Both the position numbers and the translations under genes were made by a program. From Chloroflexota bacterium (GTDB lineage Bacteria; Chloroflexota; Anaerolineae; Anaerolineales; Villigracilaceae), in NCBI GenBank assembly GCA_016234485.1, contig JACRBL010000013.1, forward strand, positions 1 to 64,000: DNA of 64,000 nt. Reading direction: 5' to 3'. Positions 1-10,336 of the stretch are shown here, piece by piece. How positions within the stretch are numbered: position 1 is the first letter of the stretch; the number at the start of each line of letters is the position of its first letter. A model generated the notes under the pieces. It was not told the origin of the DNA, searched no databases, and worked only from the letters and a program-made list of their open reading frames with translations.

Positions 1-56
1 AACCGTTGCTCGGGCGTTTTGGCTTCCTGCCGACTGATTTCTTGTTCGTTGCTCAT
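1..56 (-). CDS. Unknown protein, N-terminal fragment (runs off window)
   Basis: Read on the minus strand, an ATG at 56-54 follows a clear ribosome binding site (AGAGGTG, about 5 bases upstream) and opens a frame that stays open to the window edge. Only 18 residues are visible, beginning MSNEQEISRQEAKTPEQR, a charged and probably disordered start. No family can be assigned. The good ribosome binding site is the main support for a real gene. Confidence 0.55.
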   Translation of the reverse strand, partial: MSNEQEISRQEAKTPEQR

Positions 57-169
57 TTGTCACCTCTTTAGATTATAGCGGCCGCACCGCTCCTCAAAGG
101 GGACAGGTGTCACCATATATGTAATCTGTGGCTGAAGTTGGCTACCTTCCCGTTAATTACGAGAGAGCC

Positions 170-207
170 AACAAAACTGGCTTCCTTTTCAGGAAGCCAG
201 TTTTGTT
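170..207 (-). terminator. Strong hairpin terminator
   Basis: A perfect 17-bp stem (170-186 with 191-207) closes on a 4-base loop. Its A-rich left arm and T-rich right arm let it work in both directions. It lies 28 bases past the stop codon of the giant secreted protein, so it most likely ends that transcript on the minus strand. Its position also separates that transcript from the gene starting at 56. Confidence 0.8.
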
Positions 208-234
208 ATTCAGGCGCTTTATCAGCGCGAGGGG

Positions 235-3200
235 TTACGGGACATAATAGGTGATGATCAACGTCGGGCGCACTCCCACCGTGGCGTGATTGCCTGAGTA
301 GAATTGCAGGTTATCAGCCACGCCATCGGCGTCATCGCCCTTGGTAAAGCGAATGCGGAATTGGGTTGTGCCAGTGCGGTTGACGTAGGTGAAGCCTGTG
401 CTCTTCATCGTCGCGCTATACCACGGGCTGACGAAGGAGAAGGCATTGAAAATAGACGCTCGTCCTGCCGTAGCCTCGAAATCGGTCTTGGCAAGGGCTG
501 CGGTGCCGAACGAGGGTTTGTGCATGTCGGCCAGGAGGGCGCTCAGCGTGGAGATGTTTCCACTGGTGGCGGCCCGTTGCATCTTGAGGACGACCGAAGT
601 AATCACAGCGGTATCGGGCAGGTTTGACGTATCAAAGTGCAGGATGCCGCGATATTGCTTTTTGGCCGTGTCATCGCCCACGAAGAAGGTGGTGTTCGTG
701 GCGTTAAAGGTGCCGCCCTTACTGCTGGTGGCCGTGGATTCAAGCGTCCAACCGTCGTTTCCGCCAACGGAGTTATAGGTGAGCGTCTTGTTCACCGTGT
801 AGGTCTGCCCGCTGACGTACGCTCCATTTTGCGGATTTTGGGCGGCGTCTTTGATGGTGTTGTCATCCAACACGTTCAGTTTGATCGTGCCATTGCCCGA
901 ACCTGTGTTGACGGTGACCGTGTACGTTGTTCCTGAACCAGTAACAGTGGTGACGGACGCGCCGGTAACGGTGACGAGGGTGAGCGAGAAGTCGGTTGTG
1001 TTCACGCCGGTGACGGCTTCAGAGAATGTGACTGTGAACTGCACAGTGGCGCGATTGGTGGGGTTGGGATGGACGAACACGCTGGATACAACCGTTGGAC
1101 CGGTCAGGTCAATCGTCCAAGTGTAGGACGCGGGGGTGGCGTCCACATTGCCGGCCGCGTCAATGGCGCGCACCTGGAAGGTGTGCGAGCCGCCTCCCAG
1201 TGTGAAGGAAGCGGGGCTGGTGCAGGCGGTGAAAGCGCCCGCGTCCATTTTGCACTCGAAGGTGGAGGGGGCTTCGGTCGAACTGAAAGTGAACGGCGAG
1301 GAGGCGCTGTTGGTCAACAGTGACGGATTGGAAACGATGCTTGTATTCGGCGCAGTCGTGTCAATCACGATGGCTTTGTTGACCGCCAGCGAAACGCCGC
1401 TGAGGGTGAGCGTGGCGGGATTGTTGAAGAGGTCCTCGATCGTGCCGCCGTTTAAGGACAGCAGGGACGAGTCGAGATCGGCGGAGGTATCGCCAGCCGC
1501 CACGGTGTAGTTGGAGAAGGTCAGCGTGTTGGTTCCCGTGCCGCCCGAATAGGTCAGAACAGCATCGTTCGTGCCGGTTTCAAGCGTGAGTTGCGGCGTA
1601 CCGGTCACGTTCACTGCTTCGCTGAATGTGACGGTGATGCCGGAGATCACGTCCCCCGCGTTGTAGGAACCGTTGGCCGTGGTGGAGGAGACGCTCGTCA
1701 CGGTCGGTGCGACATCGTCCACTTCGCCGACGAGAAAATCAAACACGGTATTGGAAGCGACGAAGGCCGCGCCGAGGACTTGCGTACTGGTGGCGGTGCG
1801 CGTCCCAACGGTAGCCGAATGCCACGCGGAGGAATAGTAGTTTTTCACGCCGAAGTTGGCCGTGTTCGCGCCCCCGTCCACATCGCCAGGGACAAAGTTG
1901 AACGTGGCATCGTAGTTCGAGAACACGATGGTTACGGGAGTGAGAGTCCAATAGCGGTTGACGTCTTTGGTCACGTCATAGCCGGTAATCGTGCCAATGG
2001 CGGTATGCGCCGTCGTCGTTGTCTTTGCGGCGATGCCGCCGGCGGTGGTGACGTTGTTGACGCTGATGTCCACCGGGGTGTAGTTGGTGGCGTCGCCGAT
2101 CGGGTAGGTGAAAAGTTGCGGCGAGCCAGAGGTTGGGAACATCTTCCTCAGGTTACCGATGACGTAGCGCGTCGCGTCCGCCCCGACGATCGTGGCGGCG
2201 GTGCCGATGATGACGAACCTGGTGGAGGTGGTGATCTTGCCGTTCGTCAACGTCAACGAATTGTTCACCGTAATATCTTTGGAAAGCGTGACGCCCGCCG
2301 CGTTGTTGATGATCAGATTATAGAATGGCGCGGTGGCGTTGTTGTTGATGGCCTGGGATGCGCTTCCCTGCATGGTGACGGTTCCCAACTGCGGGGTGAA
2401 CGTGCCGCTACCGGTGAAGCCACCACCGACGTTCAACGGGAAGTTAGAAGCGGAGACATCCAGCGTTGTACCGGTGTTGATGGTCACGTTGCCGCCGACG
2501 GTCAACCCTGCCGCGAGAGTTGCGGTTGTGCCGCTTGTGCTGAGGGTGAGATTGCCGTTGACATTTGTCAGCCCTGCTTCCAGGGTCTTGGCCGAAAGAT
2601 TGCCTCCGCCAATCTCAAGATGATGATAGGTGATGCCTCGAACCGTCTGTGCGCCGGCAACAGCCTGCGTGTACTTGACCGTATTGCCGACAGAAGAGGC
2701 GTTAAGCGTCGTAATATCCATCGTCCCATTGAGAATGAGGATGCCCGTTGTGCCTTGCATCCACGTTCCCAGGCCGCCGAGATTACCGCTGATGGTGATG
2801 GAGCCATCGTTGGTGAGCGTTACGCCGCTTCCAACATTGATGTTAACAACCGCGATCGTTCCGTCTATGATCTGTGCGGCAGTAGTATCGAATGTGTAAG
2901 TGGCGGTCACGCCCGCGTTGCCCGAGGTGATCGTCCCATTCAAACCGCCGCGGAAGGTGAAGTCGGCATCGCCGCTGTTGCTCCAAGTTCCCGAAATGGT
3001 CACGAGGCCAACATAGGTTTTTGCGCCAATCTCGCTGTTGTGGGTCAAAATCCCTGTAACAGTGGTCGTGCCATTGACAGTGAAGTCGGCAGGGCCGACG
3101 AATAAGTTCGCGCCAACCGCGCTGATCGCCAAGTTTCCGCCAACGGTGAGGGCCGTATCGGTGGTGGCGCTGGCTGTACCACTTATGGTGAAATTGCCAT

Positions 3201-5202
3201 TTACTGTGGAAAGGCCACTAATCACTTTGGCGCTTGTGGAACTAAGCGTGAGGTGATGATAGGTGATGGGGCGGATGGTTTGCGTGGCGCCATTGTAGTT
3301 GACCGTATTGCCCGACGCGCTGGCAACGAGATTGGTCAGCGTAAAACTGCCTACGCCCATGCCCAGATTCAGCGTCGCGCTCGCGCCCTGCGTGAGCGTA
3401 CCCGCGCCCGTCAACGATGTGGTGACGGTGAGGCCGCCGGTGTTGTTGTTGGTGAGGTCAACGCCCGTATCCACAACCAGGTTGGGGATGGTAAACGCGA
3501 CGGTCCCACCGATGGACTGGGTGGGAGAAGTTTGGAAAGTGTAAGCGCCGGTTCCGCCATTAAAAGTCTTTCCGCTAAAGGAAAGGCCATTTTGGAAGGT
3601 GACCGCGGAATTGCCTGTACTGTTGTCCCAAAAGCCGTTTAAGCCGATCGTGACCGCGCCCACATGGGACTTTGCACCTGTCGCGTTGCTGTAGGAGAGT
3701 TTGCCGTTGACGGAGGTAGATGTGCCAGTGATGGAGGTGGTCCCGTCCACGTTGAAGTCAAATGCGCCGACGGTTAATGTCGCTCCGCCGGAGATGGACA
3801 AGTTGCCGTCCACATCCAAATTGGCGACGGTCGTCGCGGTGGCGGTTCCGCTCAAGCTGAGGTTGCCTGTGAGGTGGGTCAATCCCACGGGCAGGGTTTT
3901 GGCGCTACTGCCGCTAAGAGTGAGGTTGTGATATTGAATATCCTTCACATCCTGCGCGCCAGCATAACCATAGTTAATGGTATTTCCAATCGCGCTGGCA
4001 TTAAGCGCAGTGAGCGCGCAACTGCCATCGGGTAGGGAGAGATTGAGAACGCCGCTCGCGCCCTGCGTGACGGAACCGCCCGTCAACCACGTGGTGACGG
4101 TGAGACCGCCGCTACTGTTATTGGTCAGCGTTCGGCCAACTTCAATGGTGACGTTCGGAATGGTCAACGCGCTCGAACCGCCCAGGCTCTGATCGTTGGT
4201 CTCAAAGTAGTACATGCCCGTCCCCGCGTTGAAGGCCGAGCCGTTATGCATGAGGCCGCCACGGAAGTGAACATCGGCGTTGCCCGTGGAGTTGCTCCAC
4301 GTCCCGCCCGGATTGACAGTGACCAGGCCGTTAAAGGTCTTGGCACCGGTGGCGCTGCTGAGCGTCAACGTGCCGGTGAGGTAGGTATTGCCTGCCACCG
4401 TTAAGTTGAACGCGCCCACAGTAAAGTTGGAGCCAGACTCAATTCGCAAATACCCGTTGGTTGTAATATCGCCCAGGGCGGTCTTTACGCCGGCGGTTTG
4501 GAATTTTAGGTTGTGATACGTGACTGCGGCCACGTTTTGAGCCGCGCCGCCATAAGTAAATGTGCTTGTCCCCGGCGTAAACGTCCCGCCTGTGCCGCTC
4601 ACGGTCCCGTCAACGCGAATGATGCTGGAGCCGCCATCGAGGGTTCCTGCGGTGCGCGTCCATGCGCCAGTGAAACGATGGCTTCGACCCGTCCCGAGGT
4701 TGAGCGTCCCGCCCGCGCCGTTGAGCGTGAGGCCGGCTGCAATAACATTCGATGTGAAGGTGGCCGTGCCGGATGTTTTCGTCATGGACACGTTTCCAGA
4801 TGTCGTAAAGCCCGCGATGTTTTGCGTAGCCGCCGCGCCCGCGATGACGATATGGGAGCCAGCGTCGAACGTGCCGTTATTGACGAAATCTCCCTCCAGA
4901 GTCAGCGTAGAACTGCCTGTTGCCAGTTCCGAGCCCGCGTTGATGGTGAGCGATCCCTTCACGGTGGTGGCGCTACCCAAAGTGACGACGGCTCCATCCG
5001 TGGTGGCGATGACGACCGAATCGTCAATCCCATCTGGCGCGACGCCGCCGACCCAGGTGCTTCCATCGCTCCAAAGCCCGCCTGTTTCGGTGCTGGTGAT
5101 GATTTCACCGGCGGCCTTCGCAGAAGGAATCGGCATGGCGGCAAGCGCCAGGATGATAAGAATGACGCTAAACGAAATGTGTTTTAGCAAGGACCGATGC
5201 AT
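235..5202 (-). CDS. Giant secreted repeat protein with Ig-like domains and C-terminal DNRLRE domain
   Basis: A 1,655-residue exported protein. The longer frame reaches 5271, but the ATG at 5202 has an AAGGAGG box 7 bases upstream and is followed at once by a classic signal peptide (basic start, hydrophobic core, cleavage near PSAKA-A), so I use that start. Residues about 35-230 are G/T/S-rich beta-strand repeats. Four tandem units of about 195-225 residues begin near residues 230, 424, 650 and 860, each opened by a (T/Q)YH(N/H)L motif. Three Ig-like domains follow (from about 1163, 1284 and 1370; the first resembles SwmB-type domains). The end (about 1470-1655) matches the DNRLRE domain pattern, with FDTSNLPDTAVITSV and PTLIITY. 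It probably forms a surface fibre or adhesin; its ligand is unknown. No sortase motif or anchor is visible. Confidence 0.85.
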   Translation of the reverse strand: MHRSLLKHISFSVILIILALAAMPIPSAKAAGEIITSTETGGLWSDGSTWVGGVAPDGIDDSVVIATTDGAVVTLGSATTVKGSLTINAGSELATGSSTLTLEGDFVNNGTFDAGSHIVIAGAAATQNIAGFTTSGNVSMTKTSGTATFTSNVIAAGLTLNGAGGTLNLGTGRSHRFTGAWTRTAGTLDGGSSIIRVDGTVSGTGGTFTPGTSTFTYGGAAQNVAAVTYHNLKFQTAGVKTALGDITTNGYLRIESGSNFTVGAFNLTVAGNTYLTGTLTLSSATGAKTFNGLVTVNPGGTWSNSTGNADVHFRGGLMHNGSAFNAGTGMYYFETNDQSLGGSSALTIPNVTIEVGRTLTNNSSGGLTVTTWLTGGSVTQGASGVLNLSLPDGSCALTALNASAIGNTINYGYAGAQDVKDIQYHNLTLSGSSAKTLPVGLTHLTGNLSLSGTATATTVANLDVDGNLSISGGATLTVGAFDFNVDGTTSITGTSTSVNGKLSYSNATGAKSHVGAVTIGLNGFWDNSTGNSAVTFQNGLSFSGKTFNGGTGAYTFQTSPTQSIGGTVAFTIPNLVVDTGVDLTNNNTGGLTVTTSLTGAGTLTQGASATLNLGMGVGSFTLTNLVASASGNTVNYNGATQTIRPITYHHLTLSSTSAKVISGLSTVNGNFTISGTASATTDTALTVGGNLAISAVGANLFVGPADFTVNGTTTVTGILTHNSEIGAKTYVGLVTISGTWSNSGDADFTFRGGLNGTITSGNAGVTATYTFDTTAAQIIDGTIAVVNINVGSGVTLTNDGSITISGNLGGLGTWMQGTTGILILNGTMDITTLNASSVGNTVKYTQAVAGAQTVRGITYHHLEIGGGNLSAKTLEAGLTNVNGNLTLSTSGTTATLAAGLTVGGNVTINTGTTLDVSASNFPLNVGGGFTGSGTFTPQLGTVTMQGSASQAINNNATAPFYNLIINNAAGVTLSKDITVNNSLTLTNGKITTSTRFVIIGTAATIVGADATRYVIGNLRKMFPTSGSPQLFTYPIGDATNYTPVDISVNNVTTAGGIAAKTTTTAHTAIGTITGYDVTKDVNRYWTLTPVTIVFSNYDATFNFVPGDVDGGANTANFGVKNYYSSAWHSATVGTRTATSTQVLGAAFVASNTVFDFLVGEVDDVAPTVTSVSSTTANGSYNAGDVISGITVTFSEAVNVTGTPQLTLETGTNDAVLTYSGGTGTNTLTFSNYTVAAGDTSADLDSSLLSLNGGTIEDLFNNPATLTLSGVSLAVNKAIVIDTTAPNTSIVSNPSLLTNSASSPFTFSSTEAPSTFECKMDAGAFTACTSPASFTLGGGSHTFQVRAIDAAGNVDATPASYTWTIDLTGPTVVSSVFVHPNPTNRATVQFTVTFSEAVTGVNTTDFSLTLVTVTGASVTTVTGSGTTYTVTVNTGSGNGTIKLNVLDDNTIKDAAQNPQNGAYVSGQTYTVNKTLTYNSVGGNDGWTLESTATSSKGGTFNATNTTFFVGDDTAKKQYRGILHFDTSNLPDTAVITSVVLKMQRAATSGNISTLSALLADMHKPSFGTAALAKTDFEATAGRASIFNAFSFVSPWYSATMKSTGFTYVNRTGTTQFRIRFTKGDDADGVADNLQFYSGNHATVGVRPTLIITYYVP

Positions 5203-5422
5203 GGTTGCCTCCTTGTGAAAAAGACGCCTACAGGCTGGCAAGATAAAATTTTGAAAGAACGAAAGTTTCATCTACGCCTCGCTTTCTGCATACGCGCCTT
5301 CCACAAATAGTGAATATCAATAAAATTATTATACAGTAGTGAAAACAGTGAAAAGTCCACAAATTTGTTAATCTGGCCTCCTTGCATCGGAAATGCAATT
5401 TTTGGAATTTGAGAAAGGGCAA

Positions 5423-6109
5423 TCATCCGCCAAACCCCTTTGGCAGTTCCGCGTATACGCCGCGCATTTCAACGGGCAAAGCCGCGGCCAGGGTGAACAT
5501 CAATCGGTCGGTGAGCGCGAGCGGCGTCTCGCCAGGATACGGCTGAATGGGCGCGAGCAGGCTCACGGCCACGCGGGCGCGACGCGGGAGGCGCTGGAAG
5601 AATTGGTCCGAGCCCACGATCGCCATCGGCACGATGGGCGCGCCCGCCTCAATCGCCAGCCGCGCCGCGCCCGTCTTCGCCACGCCGAGGCCGCGTCCCT
5701 TCGAGCGGGTCCCCTCAGGGAACATGCCCAACGTCTGCCGGTGCGCGAGCACTTTGAGCGCGTGGTTGTAAGCCCATTCATCCTTTTTCTCGCGCGAAAC
5801 GGGAAACGCGCCCATGCGACGGAAGACCGCGTCGGCGATCGGGTTCTTGAACAATTCGGCTTTGCCCATATAAAAGATGGGACGCGGCAAAGACAACTGC
5901 ATCGGGAAGACGTCGAAATTGGTGACATGATTGCACGCCACGATCACGCCCCCATCTGACGGGAGGTGGGCGAGGCCAGCGATGCGCAAATCCATCACCG
6001 CGAGGAACGCCGCGCGCAAAATCCCCACAATGCTTTTGCGTAAAAGTGTATCGTGAAAAAAGAACGGCTTGCGGTCGCGCGGGTCGGGCGCGAAGTTTGT
6101 TTCTGTCAT
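5423..6109 (-). CDS. 1-acyl-glycerol-3-phosphate acyltransferase (PlsC family)
   Basis: A 228-residue lysophosphatidic acid acyltransferase-like enzyme, expected to put the second acyl chain on glycerolipids at the membrane. It carries the family's block I (NHVTNFD, an HX4D motif) and block III (FPEGTRS), with a hydrophobic stretch before block I. The frame extends back to 6226, but that would run into the divergent enolase gene, and family members start near MTETNF, so I place the start at 6109. There is no good ribosome binding site, and a -10 hexamer (TATAAT, minus strand, 6125-6120) lies only 10 bases upstream, suggesting a nearly leaderless message. The PlsY-like gene at 35584 could supply its substrate step. 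Confidence 0.85.
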   Translation of the reverse strand: MTETNFAPDPRDRKPFFFHDTLLRKSIVGILRAAFLAVMDLRIAGLAHLPSDGGVIVACNHVTNFDVFPMQLSLPRPIFYMGKAELFKNPIADAVFRRMGAFPVSREKKDEWAYNHALKVLAHRQTLGMFPEGTRSKGRGLGVAKTGAARLAIEAGAPIVPMAIVGSDQFFQRLPRRARVAVSLLAPIQPYPGETPLALTDRLMFTLAAALPVEMRGVYAELPKGFGG

Positions 6110-6136
6110 GGTGAATGGGATTATACTTGGCCAAGT
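6097..6136. promoter_or_regulatory. Divergent promoter region with perfect palindrome ACTTGGCCAAGT
   Basis: Between plsC-like and enolase genes. The palindrome ACTTGGCCAAGT (6125-6136) abuts a -10 usable both ways: TATAAT on the minus strand (6125-6120) and TTATAC on the plus strand (6121-6126, with a weak TTGTTT at 6097-6102, spacing 18). A similar block, GATTATACTTG(G/A)CCAA, recurs at 34751-34766 in another divergent gap. An operator role is inference. Confidence 0.45.
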
Positions 6137-6146
6137 ACATCGATAA

Positions 6147-7460
<1,314 letters not shown>

Positions 7461-7480
7461 ATCTGCATTTCCAAAATCCA

Positions 7481-7532
7481 ACGCAACGACGCGAAGGCGC
7501 AAAGTTTTTTAAGCGGCTTCGCGTCGTTGTGT
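7481..7532. repeat. Inverted repeat after enolase (possible terminator)
   Basis: Arms of 16 bases (7481-7496 and 7517-7532) pair with one G-U mismatch around a loop containing TTTTTT. It lies 20 bases past the enolase stop and may end its transcript, although the T run is in the loop. The arm words (GACGCGAAGGCGCAAAG style) resemble the inverted repeats at 15416 and 63882. The rest of the 410-base gap 7461-7870 has no convincing gene; its only other recognisable feature is the promoter at 7789-7831. Confidence 0.5.
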
Positions 7533-7788
7533 TTAATGGCGCCACTGACCCACAGGGCGCTTCGCGGAGTCGTCACTACAGGGAGTTCATCCCACGTAGT
7601 AGCGACTTCAGCCGTTGGGTACGAATTCAAAGTTTGCGAGTAGTTGAACTGCTGAAAAATACGAGCAGGTGCGGTGTAAACGGATGCAAGCCGCCAAAAC
7701 GGGAAGATCGCTGGACATTTTGAATCCACTCAAGACTTTCCTCTGTTCTGAACTCTCGTCATTCAATATTCAGTGGTTAGCACGGAGC

Positions 7789-7831
7789 ACTTTGTTAATA
7801 CACTTGACAAAGTAGAATTTAGCGCTATCAT
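7789..7831 (+). promoter_or_regulatory. Sigma-70-type promoter with operator-like palindrome (ROK gene 1)
   Basis: TTGACA (7804-7809), 16-base spacer and TATCAT (7826-7831) make a good promoter for the ROK gene. An imperfect palindrome with 10-base arms, ACTTTGTTAA and TTGACAAAGT (7789-7798 and 7804-7813, 5-base spacer, 9 of 10 paired), covers the -35 box. That is the expected place for an autorepression operator; which protein binds is inference. Confidence 0.65.
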
Positions 7832-7870
7832 TTAAGCAAGTTATTTAGCCGTCAGGAGCAAGAATAGGCC

Positions 7871-9088
7871 GTGTTAAGCGCTTACATTCGTTACCTTCCC
7901 AGCCAGAATGTAAAGTACGTTAACAAACATGCCGCCTTGGATTTAATCCGCTTCGCGCCAGGGGGCATTTCGCGAGTGGCGCTGGCCCAAAGGCTGGCGC
8001 TTACGCGCGCGGCGGTTACTTCTATCGTAAACGACCTAATCAAAACAGACCTCATTCGCGAGACAAAAACCCGCGCCCCGTCCAATGGCCGCCCGCCCAT
8101 CATTTTGGAGATCAACGAAGAACGCGGCTGCGTTGCCGGCGTGGACATGGGCGCTTCGCACCTCACCGTCATCGTCGCCAATTTCGGCGCGCAGGTTTTG
8201 GCGGAAAAAGAACAGCCCTTCAAAATCGCCGACGGCCCCGAGGAATGCATTCGCCAGGCGGACGCGGCGCTTCGCTCGCTTCTTTCCACGCTCGGGCTGG
8301 GTCTCTCCGACTTGAGCGCGATCGGCGCTGGCGTACCAGGCCCGACCATCGCCAGCGAAGGCATGGTGCTTGCGCCGCCCATCATGCCCGGCTGGGACCG
8401 CTTCCCCATCCGCGACACGCTCGAAAAACTGTGGGGATGCCCCGTCTCGCTCAACAACGACGCCGAACTGGGCGTACTGGGCGAGTGGGCTTACGGCGCG
8501 GGACGCGGCGAACAAAACCTGGCCTACATCAAAGTTGGGACGGGCATCGGCGCAGGCCTGTTCATTGATGGACAAATTTATCGCGGCGCCACCGGCTCCG
8601 CGGGCGAGATCGGTCACATGACCATAGACGAGAACGGCCCGCTGTGCGCCTGCGGCAACCGAGGTTGTCTCGAAGCGTTGGCCGGCGGGCGCGCCATCGT
8701 CAACTTGGCGCGAACCGCCATCCAGTCCGGGCGGCGAACCGAGCTGAGCGCAAACCCAGAGTCGCTCACCGCGATGGACGTCTCCAACGCGGCCGCTCGC
8801 GGCGATTTAGTCGCCCAGGAAGTTTTGGCCGAGGCAGGCAACCAACTTGGTATCGCCCTGACCAGCCTCGTGAACCTTTTTAATCCGAATATTGTCGTTG
8901 TTGGCGGCGGCGTGGCCCAAACGGGCGACCTGTTTCTGGAACCCATCCGTAAAGCCGTTCTGAAAAGAAGTTTGCCCGCCGCGGCGCACGCTGTTCGCAT
9001 TACCACCTCCCTGCTTGGAAAACGATCCACGGGCATGGGAGCGGTGGTGCAAGCCCTTTCGATTGCCCTTCATAAAATTGCCTCTTGA
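7871..9088 (+). CDS. ROK-family transcriptional repressor (sugar-responsive)
   Basis: A 405-residue ROK regulator. The N-terminus (about residues 18-65) is a winged helix-turn-helix (SRVALAQRLALTRAAVTSIVNDLIKTDLI). The rest is an actin-like sugar-kinase fold: GVDMGASHLTVIV phosphate-loop-like segment, GAGVPGP, LNNDAELGVLGE, GTGIGAG, GEIGHM, and the zinc motif CACGNRGCLEA. Such proteins usually bind a sugar and release DNA. The GTG at 7871 is used; AGGAG lies 12 bases upstream, a slightly long spacing. It is followed after 60 bases by the ABC ATPase gene and so likely controls the transport cluster 9149-15406 and itself. Confidence 0.9.
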   Translation: MLSAYIRYLPSQNVKYVNKHAALDLIRFAPGGISRVALAQRLALTRAAVTSIVNDLIKTDLIRETKTRAPSNGRPPIILEINEERGCVAGVDMGASHLTVIVANFGAQVLAEKEQPFKIADGPEECIRQADAALRSLLSTLGLGLSDLSAIGAGVPGPTIASEGMVLAPPIMPGWDRFPIRDTLEKLWGCPVSLNNDAELGVLGEWAYGAGRGEQNLAYIKVGTGIGAGLFIDGQIYRGATGSAGEIGHMTIDENGPLCACGNRGCLEALAGGRAIVNLARTAIQSGRRTELSANPESLTAMDVSNAAARGDLVAQEVLAEAGNQLGIALTSLVNLFNPNIVVVGGGVAQTGDLFLEPIRKAVLKRSLPAAAHAVRITTSLLGKRSTGMGAVVQALSIALHKIAS

Positions 9089-9148
9089 AATCAAAGCCTG
9101 CGGACGTATAATCAGGTTACTATACCCGATACGAAACGGAGGATCACA

Positions 9149-10249
9149 ATGGCAAGCGTTACCTATAAGAACGTCGTCAAAAAATTTGGCGACTCGACCG
9201 CCGTGGACAACATCAATTTCCACGTCGAAGACAAGGAATTCCTTGTGTTGGTTGGCCCCTCAGGCTGTGGCAAGACCACGGCGTTACGTCTGTTGGCTGG
9301 TTTGGAAGAAATCACCGGCGGCGAGATTCAGATCGGCGACAGGGTTGTGAACGACGTGGCGCCGAAGGATCGCGACATTGCCATGGTTTTCCAATCCTAC
9401 GCGCTCTATCCCCATCTTTCTGTTTATGACAACATGGCCTTTGGGTTGAAACTCAAGAAGACGCCCAAAGACGAGATCAAGCGCCGCGTGAGCGAGGCCG
9501 CAGAAGTGTTGGGCATCACCGACTTGCTTCAGCGCAAGCCGCGCCAACTTTCGGGCGGTCAGCGCCAGCGCGTGGCGGTGGGACGCGCCATCGTGCGCGA
9601 GCCGAAGGTCTTCCTGTTCGACGAGCCGCTCTCCAACCTGGACGCGAAACTGCGCGTGCAGATGCGCGCCGAGATCAGCAAACTACATCAGCGCCTGCAA
9701 ACCACCTTCATCTACGTGACGCACGATCAGGTGGAAGCCATGACCATGGCCACGCGTATCGCCGTCATTAACCGCGGCAAACTCCAGCAGATCGATTCGC
9801 CGCAGAATCTGTATGACCATCCGAACAACCTGTTTGTGGCAGGCTTCATCGGTTCGCCGGCCATGAACTTCTTCCCCGCCAAACTCCGCAAGGACGGCGC
9901 TAAACTGGTGGTGGACTCGGGCGATTTCGTCGTCGCCCTGCCCGCGGATGCGGCGAAGAAATACGAAAAGTACGAGGGACGCGAAGTTGTCTTTGGCATT
10001 CGCCCCGAAAATATTCATGATGTCCACTTCACGCCGCCCAACATTCACGGCGAAACGATCAGCGTGAAAGTGGACGTGACCGAGTTGATGGGGAATGAGA
10101 TCTTCCTGTACCTGGTGAACGGTAAGAACACTTTTGTGGCCCGCGTGGACCCGCGCTCAAAAATGCGCGTCGGCGAGCAGGCCCAGGTGATGTTCGATAT
10201 GGATCATGTCCATATATTCGACGCGCAGACCGAAGAAGCGCTTCATTAA
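9149..10249 (+). CDS. ABC sugar transporter ATPase (MalK/UgpC/MsmX type)
   Basis: A 366-residue ATP-binding subunit of CUT1-type carbohydrate importers. Walker A is GPSGCGKT (residues 36-43), the Q-loop is in AMVFQSYALYP, the signature LSGGQ is at 134-138, Walker B VFLFDEP at 154-160 and the switch histidine in YVTHDQ. The C-terminal part (about 240-366) is the regulatory OB/TOBE region with VFGIRPENI. Good ribosome binding site GGAGG 8 bases before the ATG. It is the only sugar ABC ATPase in the window although three permease pairs and two binding proteins follow, so it may serve all of them, as MsmX does in Bacillus. Confidence 0.95.
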   Translation: MASVTYKNVVKKFGDSTAVDNINFHVEDKEFLVLVGPSGCGKTTALRLLAGLEEITGGEIQIGDRVVNDVAPKDRDIAMVFQSYALYPHLSVYDNMAFGLKLKKTPKDEIKRRVSEAAEVLGITDLLQRKPRQLSGGQRQRVAVGRAIVREPKVFLFDEPLSNLDAKLRVQMRAEISKLHQRLQTTFIYVTHDQVEAMTMATRIAVINRGKLQQIDSPQNLYDHPNNLFVAGFIGSPAMNFFPAKLRKDGAKLVVDSGDFVVALPADAAKKYEKYEGREVVFGIRPENIHDVHFTPPNIHGETISVKVDVTELMGNEIFLYLVNGKNTFVARVDPRSKMRVGEQAQVMFDMDHVHIFDAQTEEALH

Positions 10250-10336
10250 TTCAAAAGGAGGTGATGCCCTAAACCCAATGCCCTTTGAACGCTTCATTTC
10301 GACATCAATCACTCTAAACTCTTCAAGGAGAAGAAC

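Noticed and set aside
1591-3105. 504-codon open frame on the plus strand opposite the giant secreted protein
   Set aside because: It is antisense to a protein with a signal peptide, repeats and known domains; its own translation is Arg/Gly/His-rich without any domain, as expected for a shadow of Thr/Gly/Val codons.
7461-7870. A small gene in the 410-base gap after enolase (frames at 7451-7723)
   Set aside because: Frames on either strand lack ribosome binding sites and domains and include the inverted repeat at 7481.
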